In this document: in pieces, positions 1 through 8,067 of the stretch | Position numbering within the stretch: the first letter of the stretch is position 1 | Layout of the letters: the number at the start of each line of letters is the position of its first letter | Assembly (NCBI GenBank): GCA_002346545.1 | Contig: DEAA01000052.1 | Span: 56,825 to 120,824, forward strand | Origin: Acidobacteria bacterium UBA2994 | GTDB taxonomy: Bacteria; Acidobacteriota; Vicinamibacteria; Vicinamibacterales; UBA8438 | DNA: 64,000 nucleotides | Direction: 5' to 3' | Notes under the pieces: generated by a model | Database searches by the model: none | What the model saw: only the letters and a program-made list of their open reading frames with translations | Told to the model about the DNA's origin: nothing | Position numbers and translations under genes: made by a program

Positions 1-988
1 GTCCAACCCCGCCAATGAAGTCTCCCGAGTAGTCCCGTCCAAGACCCACGAGCGGCCAACCATAGTTCGCGCCGGCGTTGAGAATGTTGACCTCGTCGGC
101 ACCTGCCGGGCCGTTCTCGTGCGCCCAGATCATGCCAGTCTCCGGGTGGACGGTCAGCCCGAGCATGTTCCGGTGTCCCATCGTGAAGATCTCCGGCTTG
201 TAGCCGGCGTGGTCGACGAACGGGTTATCTTCCGGAACCGTGCCGTCGTCTCTGAGACGCAGAAACTTGCCGCCGTGGCTGTCTGGCTCCTGGGCGCGAG
301 CGCCCCTGGCTCGGGCGTACTTGCCTGAGGCGGCGGGGGCATTCGGAGCCCCCACCCCCAGGTAGAGCAGGCCGTCCAGGCCGAACACTATCCGCGACGC
401 CTGCGTCATGGAAATGCTGTCGTCCATCAAACTGTCGGCCACGAAGATGTCAGTGCCATCGACGAGCGCCGTGCCGTTCCATCGCGCTCGCCAGACGGCG
501 CTCGTCGTGGTCAAGCCCGTGGGATTGGGCTGTATCAGCCCGTCCGGAACCAGCGCCGACAGCGGCTCCGTGCCCGGCGCCAGGTCCGGACCCTGCTTCG
601 TGTACGAGAGGTAGACCAGCTGGTTCTCGGCGAAGCGCGGATGGAGCGCAATGTCCATGAGCCCACCCGTCCTGACCGCATGTACCCGGGGCACCCCGGC
701 AATCGGCTCCGGATCGAGCACGCCGTCGCGAACAATCCGCAACTGCCCGCCCAGCTCGGTCACCAGCAGGCTGCCGTCGGGGAGAAAGGCGAGACTCCAG
801 GGCTTAGCAAGATCCTTCGTCACCACGACCACCCGGAACTGAGCGCTGTTCGTCCGGTAGGTCCATGGCCCGTCGCCCAGAGGCTCGAATCGTCCAACCT
901 GAGCCCGCGTAGGAACGGCACCGACCATCACCACGACGACACCCAGCAGCCAGACGGCACGAATGACCCGCAACGATCTGAACTTCAT
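1..988 (-). CDS. PQQ-dependent sugar dehydrogenase, exported (3' end beyond window)
   Basis: Soluble glucose/sorbosone dehydrogenase family: PQQ-linked oxidation of sugars on a six-bladed propeller in the periplasm. About 329 codons are visible and the gene runs off the left edge, so the C-terminus is missing. The ATG at 986-988 opens a Sec signal peptide (hydrophobic WLLGVVVVMVGAV, cleavage after TRA near residue 29). Family motifs seen in order: KPWSLAFLPDG, LLVTELGGQLR, HGGKFLRLRDDG, GHRNMLGLTVHPETG, HENGPAGADEVN and NYGWP. It starts 36 nt after the stop of the dihaem Vgb-like gene on the same strand, so co-transcription is likely. Two full-length relatives lie at 6681-8048 and 30788-32011. 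The family call is firm; the substrate is unknown. Confidence 0.9.
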   Translation of the reverse strand, partial: MKFRSLRVIRAVWLLGVVVVMVGAVPTRAQVGRFEPLGDGPWTYRTNSAQFRVVVVTKDLAKPWSLAFLPDGSLLVTELGGQLRIVRDGVLDPEPIAGVPRVHAVRTGGLMDIALHPRFAENQLVYLSYTKQGPDLAPGTEPLSALVPDGLIQPNPTGLTTTSAVWRARWNGTALVDGTDIFVADSLMDDSISMTQASRIVFGLDGLLYLGVGAPNAPAASGKYARARGARAQEPDSHGGKFLRLRDDGTVPEDNPFVDHAGYKPEIFTMGHRNMLGLTVHPETGMIWAHENGPAGADEVNILNAGANYGWPLVGLGRDYSGDFIGGVG

Positions 989-1024
989 GTGAAAACTCCA
1001 GGCGTTACACGTGGGTCATTGGGA

Positions 1025-3328
1025 TTACGGCCCACGCGTTTCTGCCTTCAGTTGCTGCAATTCTTCTTTCGTCCGAAACTCGAGTTTCGCCACTTTGCCG
1101 GCACCGAGATAGCCCATTCCGATCTGAGTCCGGCCTTCCACCGTCACCGCTTGTAGCCCGTGTGTCTTGGTCCCGATCGTCGGCAGAAAGTAGCTCGTCC
1201 ATTCTTCCCTGCTCGGATCGAACTTCGCGATTGCATCACCATGCGTAAAGGGCAACCACACCATCCCGTCATCGTCTACAGATGTCTCGTAGCAGTTCCC
1301 GTCCGCGTGCTCAGGCGGAAAGGGATACATCTTCTCGAGGTCAGACCGACTGTCGAGCTGCAACAAGCCGCTTCCGTACCACGCGCACCCCCAAAAGGTC
1401 GTACTTCGTGGATCGGCGCCCGGCTTTCGGATCGCCATAGCGCCCGGCCTACCATAGCCGTAGAACGTCAGCCGATCAGCAAACACCGCCATTTCCTCGG
1501 AGGTAAACAACTCGGTCCTGTCGTTCACCGCCTCGGGTAGCGGCACGAACGTTGCCTGACCCGTCTCAAGGTCCGCCTTCATCAACCCGTCCCGGGGAAT
1601 AGCAGTCGACCACCAGCCGTTGCCAACACCGTCTCCCGTCATCCCGTAGTTCGACGCGTTCGGGATCGGGTTCTCGAACAAAACCCACTCGCGCGTCCCC
1701 GGGTCGTAGCGCATCGCCTTCACGTCGTTCGCGGCCCCGGCAGTCCAGATGCCCCCCAGTCCGTCGTCGCCAATCCAGGGCCCCACTCTCGCTCCCTCGG
1801 GAGGACGAATAATGCTCGATTCGCCCGTCCGCGGATTGATACGTCCTAGCGCGCCGATGGAGCTCATGTCGAACCACACAATCCCGTCATCGTCCCGGAT
1901 GATGTCGTGCGAGTTCGCGGGGGGAGCGTCCGGTGTCTCGGACAGCGCGAAATTGGTCGCCTGCCCCGTCCGCCAGTCATACCTGACGATGGTACGGGTG
2001 ATGTTGAACATGTCGGCCATCCACACATCCCCATCCTCATCCACCGTCGCGTTCATGGCGTGGTGCTTCGACTCATCCATGAAATCCACCGGACCGAGCG
2101 CCCAGTCGGTATTGCCATCATTAAAGAATGGCAAGCCGAATCCTGGCTCCGGTGCATCGTATTCACGGGCGATCATCAGCGTGGAGTTCCCAGTGGGTCG
2201 TCGGGGTGTAAACGTCATCGGCGACGGCCCCGGACCGCGCACCTTGGTCAGCCAGGCTGCCAGTTCGTCCCTAAAGTGCACCATGATCGCATTCGGCTGG
2301 CGCCTGGCCCCGTCAGCCGGACTCCCATACCGATACGGGTGCATCCGACTCATCACGTCGATAATGTTCCGCCAGCCCGCCTCATCGAACCTGCTGATCA
2401 GTGAAAAGTTCTGAGGGTGGCATCCCATGCAGGCTGCCCGAAATACCTCCTTCATCCGGCGGTCCTCACGCGTGCCATCCGGCAGCGCTGCATACCACTG
2501 GGCTCCCGTGAGCTGATTATGGAAATCCGCGGTAGGGGTAAGCGTGAAGTCCTGTCTAGCCGCTACCTCGCTCATCGCGACGTCCGCACGTCCCGCCTCG
2601 AACGCCTGCGCCTGTGCCCACACCTTGTATGGTCGTCCCGCCTCAAGGGGCGGAAAATAGTACTCACCATCGCCGTCCGTGAAGACACTCGTCGTGACGT
2701 TCCTGCCCGGGGAACGGGCCGACACGGTCACCCCCTGGAGCGACTCGCCTGAAGTCGACGTGACAATCCCCCACAGAGGTCCAGCAGTCTGATCGAAAGC
2801 TGTGACCTCCGCCGCGTCCGGTGCCGCTAGCTCCACCAGCCGGTCGACCACCGGCGGGCGGAGCGTGTCGACTTTCTTCAGGTAGTCGATGATCGAGTCG
2901 ATCTGGTCAGCGCGAAGGGCATACTTAAAAGCGGGCATCGTAGCGGAACCTTCCGAGATACGTTGGCGGGTCGCGCGTTCTCGGTCCTCCCCGTCGACGT
3001 TCGCCCTGGAGAGCGACGGTCCATACGACGTCACATCAACGAGACCCGCCCCCACGCCTCTGGTGCTCGACATCGTCGAATAATGACAAGTGTTGCAGCG
3101 CTGCTTGAACAGAAAGGCGCCTTGCCGTTCGGTCGTGCTCAACGCCGATAGAAAGTGCGTGTCGGTGACACCGAGCACCTGCGGGTCCATGCCCCACGCG
3201 GTGTGCATCCACTCCTGGATGTCGGCGGGAACGTCCGGTGGCTCAGCGGAGGTCGTCTGCTGGGCCAGAACGCCGTAGGCAGGAAACAGAAACGCACCGA
3301 GCACCGCCAACACTGACTTCGTTGTCAT
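1025..3328 (-). CDS. Exported dihaem cytochrome with carboxypeptidase-like and Vgb-like propeller domains
   Basis: 767 aa. Domains in order: Sec signal (cleavage near LAQ, residue 23); a cytochrome c domain with haem motif CNTCH at 78-82 and candidate axial Met131 in TMPAF; a carboxypeptidase-regulatory-like beta-sandwich about 185-265; a second haem site CMGCH at 300-304; then a propeller about 380-767 resembling virginiamycin B lyase/NHL repeats (WMADMFN, IWTAGAAN, VWLPFTHGDAIAKFDP). An upstream in-frame ATG exists, but AGGAG nine bases before position 3328 supports this start. The Vgb-like part is a fold similarity only; lyase activity is not shown. An electron-transfer or substrate-sensing role beside the downstream sugar dehydrogenase is inference. 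Confidence 0.85.
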   Translation of the reverse strand: MTTKSVLAVLGAFLFPAYGVLAQQTTSAEPPDVPADIQEWMHTAWGMDPQVLGVTDTHFLSALSTTERQGAFLFKQRCNTCHYSTMSSTRGVGAGLVDVTSYGPSLSRANVDGEDRERATRQRISEGSATMPAFKYALRADQIDSIIDYLKKVDTLRPPVVDRLVELAAPDAAEVTAFDQTAGPLWGIVTSTSGESLQGVTVSARSPGRNVTTSVFTDGDGEYYFPPLEAGRPYKVWAQAQAFEAGRADVAMSEVAARQDFTLTPTADFHNQLTGAQWYAALPDGTREDRRMKEVFRAACMGCHPQNFSLISRFDEAGWRNIIDVMSRMHPYRYGSPADGARRQPNAIMVHFRDELAAWLTKVRGPGPSPMTFTPRRPTGNSTLMIAREYDAPEPGFGLPFFNDGNTDWALGPVDFMDESKHHAMNATVDEDGDVWMADMFNITRTIVRYDWRTGQATNFALSETPDAPPANSHDIIRDDDGIVWFDMSSIGALGRINPRTGESSIIRPPEGARVGPWIGDDGLGGIWTAGAANDVKAMRYDPGTREWVLFENPIPNASNYGMTGDGVGNGWWSTAIPRDGLMKADLETGQATFVPLPEAVNDRTELFTSEEMAVFADRLTFYGYGRPGAMAIRKPGADPRSTTFWGCAWYGSGLLQLDSRSDLEKMYPFPPEHADGNCYETSVDDDGMVWLPFTHGDAIAKFDPSREEWTSYFLPTIGTKTHGLQAVTVEGRTQIGMGYLGAGKVAKLEFRTKEELQQLKAETRGP

Positions 3329-3722
3329 GATGGTTCGACTCCTGAATCGAGTGCGGTCGCCGATCGTACCGTTCGAGTGCCATGAGTTGCTGCAAGTCAG
3401 CACACCGCATCAGACCGTCTCTCCGGACGGTGTGGCCTGGATGCTGACTGCCCACCAATGACCCCACCACGGAAAGGGGCCCGTATCCTTTGAGGGACGC
3501 CAACCAGTGGTTCATCCGGTAGCTCGCTGACCCGGATCCTGTGCTGCCCTGCACGAACACCGGGCAGGCGCTCAAGGCAATTACCGGGCGATTTCGCGAG
3601 GTCGCTGACCTTTCGAGTCTACGTTGTACCTGATAACTGGGCCTGGGTGTTGAAAGACGGGGTACAGTCACCTTCGGAACCCAAGCCGCTACTGACAGCG
3701 GGTGGACGTCTGGAGGATGCAA
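3329..3722. other. Divergent intergenic region, no gene seen
   Basis: Separates two divergent genes. The only signal I can suggest is TACGAT (minus strand, 3363-3368) in the context GGTACGATCGGC, which resembles the GTATAATCG motif found upstream of three other minus-strand genes here. An overlapping 218-codon minus-strand frame has no signal or recognisable domain and looks like noise. Confidence 0.4.
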
Positions 3723-4559
3723 ATGAACAGAAAGTATTCGGTATGCCTCGGTGTTGCCGGGCTCACAATCGCTCTTGCCGCGCCGGCGTCCGGCCAGCAG
3801 GCTGCCCCAGGAAACATGAACATTCTGATCATTTGCGGGGACGAAAACGGCACCTACGCTAAATGTACGAGCCTCGACGACCGCTCGCTCGAACTCCATC
3901 TTCGCCTTAACTTGGGGCAGCAGGTGACCATGATGCCTGACGACACCGCGGAGGCCGACATGCGAGCGGCGGCCGACGCGGCAGACTTGATCATCATTCC
4001 CGAGTCGGTGAATTCAGGCTCGGTCGGGACGAAACTCATTGCAGCCTCTTCGCCGCTCATCAACATGGAAGCGTTCCTGCAGGATGAGTTTCAGTTCGTG
4101 GACCCAGAGGGTCAGAGTGTCGATCCCGGTTCACCGGAAGGAGGTGCGGGGGGCACGGTTGAAGAGCCGACCGGCGCGGTCGACGTCGGCCACTTTGGCG
4201 CCATTCCTGGCGAGACCGATATCGTCATCGTGGATCCATCACACGCACTGGCTGCAGGGTTGTCTGGCCGCGTTACCGTTTACACCCTGCCTGCGGAGAT
4301 CAACTGGGCTGTAAATGACGTGTTGGCACCAGGGGTCCAGTCGGTGGCCGCCCTTCCTGACTACCCTGAAGCGCAGTCGATTTACTTCATTCTCCCAGGC
4401 GGCACGCTCTTTGATGGCTCGCCCTCGCCAAACCTGCGCATCTCGCTCTTCACCGAGAACAATAACGATCTTGGCACCTATCACCGGATGACCGACGACG
4501 GCCATCGCCTCTTCGACGCCGCTCTTAACTGGGCCTTAACCCACGGTTCCGGGATGTAG
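3723..4559 (+). CDS. Secreted ThuA/glutamine-amidotransferase-like protein
   Basis: 278 aa. GGAGG sits six bases before the ATG at 3723 and decides the start over ATGs at 3702 and 3717. Residues 1-25 form a Sec signal ending ASGQQ. The mature part begins NILIICGDENGTY, followed by alternating hydrophobic strands (DLIIIPESV, DIVIVDPSHALAAGL) and a C-terminal RLFDAALNWAL. This order resembles the ThuA-like or class I amidotransferase-like fold, in which a strand-start motif is followed by a conserved PE/PS loop. No catalytic Cys-His pair is evident, so an enzymatic role is not claimed. It stands alone between a divergent and a convergent neighbour. Confidence 0.65.
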   Translation: MNRKYSVCLGVAGLTIALAAPASGQQAAPGNMNILIICGDENGTYAKCTSLDDRSLELHLRLNLGQQVTMMPDDTAEADMRAAADAADLIIIPESVNSGSVGTKLIAASSPLINMEAFLQDEFQFVDPEGQSVDPGSPEGGAGGTVEEPTGAVDVGHFGAIPGETDIVIVDPSHALAAGLSGRVTVYTLPAEINWAVNDVLAPGVQSVAALPDYPEAQSIYFILPGGTLFDGSPSPNLRISLFTENNNDLGTYHRMTDDGHRLFDAALNWALTHGSGM

Positions 4560-4938
4560 GAGACCGCCTCACGCGCACGGACGTAAGCGAGACGCAGGCA
4601 GCGACACTGCCCAAGGACCGTTCGCTCTCAACGAGGCCAACAGTGAAAAGGGAGCACATCCCGTTGGGAGCGCCAAGTTGTACCAGTCGCGACTATCCGG
4701 CCTGTTGTTCGCTCGACTAGAACCTACACCCGGGCCTGGCAGTGCGCTCTCGACGGCGAGCCGAAAGAACATCCGCCCAAACCCTAGTCGAGCCAGGCTG
4801 CGATGGCGCCGCAGGCTTCGGCGGAACCCGTGCTGCCGGTTCCCTCACTAGCCACCGCACAAAGAAAACGGCGGACCGAGTAGGGCGAGATTCCCTGCTC
4901 AGACCGCCGTTCGGTCAGAAACGTCAAGTTGGCGACGC
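4560..4938. other. Convergent intergenic region, no gene seen
   Basis: Lies between the ends of two convergent genes. An eight-pair hairpin with one G-U pair (GAGTAGGG and CCCTGCTC around 4877-4899) could help termination, but no T-run follows on either strand. Nothing else recognisable. Confidence 0.35.
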
Positions 4939-5904
4939 CTACTGTCCCTCTCCTGCAAGTTCGAGGGCACGGGCACCCCCGAGCATCTGAGGCATCGAAT
5001 AGTTCCCTTCGTGGCACGCGTACTCGAACATCGGCTGCTCGTTCTTCACCATCGGGATATTGGCGGTCCACGGCGCCGCCCACGTGTCCGGGTCCGTCAC
5101 GGTGAATTCGTATTCAAGCGTCCCGTCGTCCACTCGGCGGAAACGCTCAACGAGGGTCATCTTGTCCGTCGTTACCCGCCACCCCCGGGCCGAGTCGAAA
5201 TTCTTCGTTTCGACGACCAGGGTGTCGCCTTCCCAGTGACCACGCGAATCGCCGGACCACTGCTGCACACTGCCAGCGAGTGGCGGCTGCGCCTGGATCG
5301 GAATGACCCGCACCGTGTGCACCATCTCGGTCAAGAGGACCACGTGCTCCTCGGTCTGGAAGATCTGCACGTTCTGGTTATAAGCGGCCGGAGTGATTGG
5401 AGGACCCGCGTTAAAGCCCAGGAGGCATCGATCGGCCGGACTCAAGTCAGTATAGCTTTCCGGGAACTCGACGACGAACGACCCCGGACTGTTCCGCCGA
5501 CGCTCCTGGGCAGACGCCGTCCCCTCCGGCAGGCGACCGTTCGGAGGGTCGATAATGAGCGATGTTCGCTCAATCACTCGAGTTCCGTTATCCATCCAGA
5601 AGTTGTTGTAACCGCCAACGTTGCCGCCGGCCTCAGTGCGACGCGCCTCGCGCTCCCACACTTCCAGGTTGCGATCGATCGCCGCCTGCTCGCGTTCTGC
5701 CACTTCCTCGGCAGTGAGAATGGCCTTCTCGCCGAGGTCTTCTGGGCGCTGTAGCGGGGTGAGCGTGCGGAAGTCCCAGACCCCCTGGAGATCAGGGGCG
5801 CCCCACGAAGTGCTGGGCGGCTCTTGCGCCACGGCCACTCCGGACACACCAAGCAGAGCCGCCAGCGAAAGACCTAACGTGCTGGTTATCAACAGTCTTG
5901 TCAT
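4939..5904 (-). CDS. WGxPDLQGxW-family exported protein, copy 1
   Basis: 321 aa, function unknown. Sec signal 1-26 (TSTLGLSLAALLG, cleavage at VAQ). The mature N-terminus reads WGAPDLQGVWDFRTLTPLQRP. Shared family landmarks follow: TAEEVAE, RTSLIIDPPNGRLP, DRCLLGFNAGPP, a QNVQIFQTEEHVV strand, WSGDSRGHWEGDTLVVET, ERFRRVDDGTLEYEFTV, and near the end FEYACHEGNYSM. Invariant Cys residues sit in DRC and ACHEG. GAGGAG eleven bases before the ATG supports the start. It is flanked by a convergent gene and the double-cupin gene. Six intact copies of this family occur in the window, most beside hydrolases or quinoprotein dehydrogenases, suggesting an accessory periplasmic role (inference). Confidence 0.85.
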   Translation of the reverse strand: MTRLLITSTLGLSLAALLGVSGVAVAQEPPSTSWGAPDLQGVWDFRTLTPLQRPEDLGEKAILTAEEVAEREQAAIDRNLEVWEREARRTEAGGNVGGYNNFWMDNGTRVIERTSLIIDPPNGRLPEGTASAQERRRNSPGSFVVEFPESYTDLSPADRCLLGFNAGPPITPAAYNQNVQIFQTEEHVVLLTEMVHTVRVIPIQAQPPLAGSVQQWSGDSRGHWEGDTLVVETKNFDSARGWRVTTDKMTLVERFRRVDDGTLEYEFTVTDPDTWAAPWTANIPMVKNEQPMFEYACHEGNYSMPQMLGGARALELAGEGQ

Positions 5905-5973
5905 CTTCTTGATCTCCTCGGTTAACCTGGCTTTCTAAGTATTCGGTTCAGGATAGCAGGCCCGTGCACCGTG

Positions 5974-6684
5974 CTACTGCTTAAAGTTCACCCAGAGCCA
6001 TTCAAGCGGAGTGTCACCCGTGTTCCCGGACTCATGCCGCTCACTGAGATCGACCGCTGGCTGCCACGCCACCTGTCCGACGTACGACTGCGAGATCCGC
6101 TCGTTCTCGCCATAGCGGACAGTCGACTCGCCCTCACTCAACATGATGTAGAGCTGGTTTCCGGAGTGTGAGTGAATCCCCTCCCACTCGCCAGGCAGCA
6201 TCACGAATCTCTGCACCAACACGCGGTCATTCTCGAAGACATCCTCGCCCGAGATGTTCGGATAGTGATGGTGGTGATCCACGCCTGCTGGCGCGCTCGC
6301 CTGATCTCCCGGTTTTATATTGACCCAGAGCCACTCGACCGGCGTGTCTCCCGTGGCCCCGGATTCGTGCCGTTCACTCAAGGAGACAGCACGCTGCCAG
6401 AACGCAGAGCCTAGCCGACCGAGCGAGACCGCCTAATCATTACCATACCGAACCGTCGACTCGCCCTCGGACAGCCCGAAACCCAACTGCTGGCCCGAGT
6501 GCGTGTGAATCCCTTCCCACTCGCCTGGTTGCAGCACGAACCGCTGCACGAGCACGCGCTCATTCTCGAAGACCACCTCGCCCGTAATGTTCGGATAGTG
6601 CTGCGCGTGTGGATTCTGCTCCTGTGCCGAGACGGACCCGGAGTAAAGCAGCAGGCCCCCAAGGAGCAGCGGAGCCACTCTCAT
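5974..6684 (-). pseudogene. Tandem double-cupin gene interrupted by an in-frame amber codon
   Basis: Read through, this is a 235-residue exported protein of two near-identical cupin repeats. Repeat 1 begins after a Sec signal ending VSAQ and contains YPNITGEVVFENERVLVQRF and GEWEGIHTHSG. It runs through SERHESGATGDTPVEWLWVN into repeat 2, which contains YPNISGEDVFENDRVLVQRF and GEWEGIHSHSG. A TAG at 6433-6435 falls after VRYGND; the colinear codon in repeat 2 (VRYGENE) is GAG, so one G-to-T change explains it. Downstream reading stays in frame. The HxH motif resembles the metal-binding cupin signature. The first ATG overlaps the sugar dehydrogenase stop by four bases (ATGA). It is a nonsense pseudogene, a sequencing error or two separate products; TAG is an ordinary stop elsewhere here. 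Confidence 0.8.
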
Positions 6685-8048
6685 CGCGATCCCTCGTAGG
6701 TGAACTGAATGATCGCCCCTGGGTGTTCCAACGCCTGTGTCATCGTGCCGTCGGCGCCCGTCGTGCGGCCGGAGCTGTCGGTGGCCACGTAGATCGTCCG
6801 TCCGTTCGGGTGCAGAGCCAGGTCGCGGTAGCGGTTTGTGGTGCGGAATAATTCGATCGGCTCACCCGCCGCAGTCGTACCATCTGACGAAAGCGACTGG
6901 CGATACATCCTTCCCTTGATCAGACCTGGCACCAGAAGCGAATCGGCCCACCCGGGAATACCCCCATCCCTAGCCGTGTAAATGGCCAAACTCGACGGCG
7001 CGATCGTCGCGCTACCCTGAGCGTCGAAGTCGTAGTTGCTCGGCACCGTGAACAGCGTCTGGAGCGGCGGCCGAAAGTTGGGATGGCTCCAGGAGGCCTC
7101 TGTTTCCTGCGGCACGGACGCGGGAACCTGACTCTGACTGAAGCTCAACGAGGCACAGGACGCTTGAGTGCCGGCAGACCAGTTGGCGTAGACATACATC
7201 TGGTCGTCCTGATAACCGGCAATCTGCGGCCAACCATAGTTTCCGCCGGCCTGGATCAAATTCAACTCGTCGTCAGTGCTCGGGCCATGTTCCGAGGCGT
7301 ACAGCCGGCCGTCGTCGCCGAAGGCCAGGCCCTGCGGGTTCCGGTGGCCGTACGACAGCACGTGACTGCGCACCCCATCGAGCACCGGGTTGTCGCCCGG
7401 AATTGATCCGTCGAGGTTCAGTCTAAGAATCGTGCCCTCGTAGGTCGTCCAATCGCCAGCCTGTATCTGAGCCGCGGTCGGCAGTTCTTGCGCCAGGTTG
7501 GGGTTGCAGAAGTTGTGGAGCCAGTTACCCCCCTGGTCTCCGATGCTCAGATAGAGTTTCTCGTCCGGACCGATTGCCAACCGCCCCCCGAGATGATCGT
7601 CGTGAGCCGGCAGGCCCGTGATGACGTCGAGAGGATCATCGAGCTGCCCGGCGCTCGGGTCGTACGAGTAGCGGCGGACCTTGAGTCGCACGTCCGTAAC
7701 ATCCTGATAGGTGAACGCCACGTAGACATACGCCTCACCCGACCCCTCCATCAGCCTCGGGTGCAGGGCCAACCCTAGCAGACCATCCTGCGCCACGCTT
7801 TGGAACACACCAGGAACTGTCGCCGCCACCTGCCGGCTGCCATCGATGGGATTCACCCGCGTGACCCGAAAGGCGGTTCGCTCGGTCACCCACAGATGGT
7901 CGTCAGGTCCCCACGTGACCTCCCAGGGGTGTTCGAGCCCCATCGCGAGTGCGCTCAGCGTGAAGTCGTCCTGCGCCCGCGCCTGGGACGAGAGCAGCAG
8001 GAACCAGACCATCGTCAAGAGACCTGCTGTCAACCGGTATCGTGGCAT
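6681..8048 (-). CDS. PQQ-dependent sugar dehydrogenase, exported
   Basis: 455 aa, glucose/sorbosone dehydrogenase family. Start chosen at the ATG with GAGG about seven bases upstream; an earlier in-frame ATG at 8063 lacks one. Sec signal about 1-26 (LTMVWFLLLSSQARAQ). Propeller landmarks: HPWEVTWGPDDHLWVTER, DGLLGLALHP, DDHLGGRLAIGPDEKLYLSIGDQGGN, GTILRLNLDGSIPGDNPV, GHRNPQGLAFGDDGRLYASEHGP, DELNLIQAGGNYGWP. It follows the WGxPDLQG gene by 19 nt and overlaps the cupin gene by four, so all four genes from 10925 down to 5974 look like one operon. It should oxidise a sugar or alcohol in the periplasm; the substrate is unknown. Confidence 0.92.
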   Translation of the reverse strand: MPRYRLTAGLLTMVWFLLLSSQARAQDDFTLSALAMGLEHPWEVTWGPDDHLWVTERTAFRVTRVNPIDGSRQVAATVPGVFQSVAQDGLLGLALHPRLMEGSGEAYVYVAFTYQDVTDVRLKVRRYSYDPSAGQLDDPLDVITGLPAHDDHLGGRLAIGPDEKLYLSIGDQGGNWLHNFCNPNLAQELPTAAQIQAGDWTTYEGTILRLNLDGSIPGDNPVLDGVRSHVLSYGHRNPQGLAFGDDGRLYASEHGPSTDDELNLIQAGGNYGWPQIAGYQDDQMYVYANWSAGTQASCASLSFSQSQVPASVPQETEASWSHPNFRPPLQTLFTVPSNYDFDAQGSATIAPSSLAIYTARDGGIPGWADSLLVPGLIKGRMYRQSLSSDGTTAAGEPIELFRTTNRYRDLALHPNGRTIYVATDSSGRTTGADGTMTQALEHPGAIIQFTYEGSR

Positions 8049-8067
8049 CGTGTTCCTCAGCATGCGG

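Noticed and set aside
3243..3899. 218-codon minus-strand open frame
   Set aside because: No signal, domain or codon pattern; it overlaps real gene starts and the intergenic region and looks like high-GC noise.
4877..4899. Hairpin as a strong terminator
   Set aside because: One G-U pair, no T-run on either strand; kept only as a weak note.
6433..6435. TAG in the cupin gene as pyrrolysine or other recoding
   Set aside because: TAG ends several intact genes here, and the codon aligns with an ordinary Glu in the sister repeat; nonsense or error is simpler.
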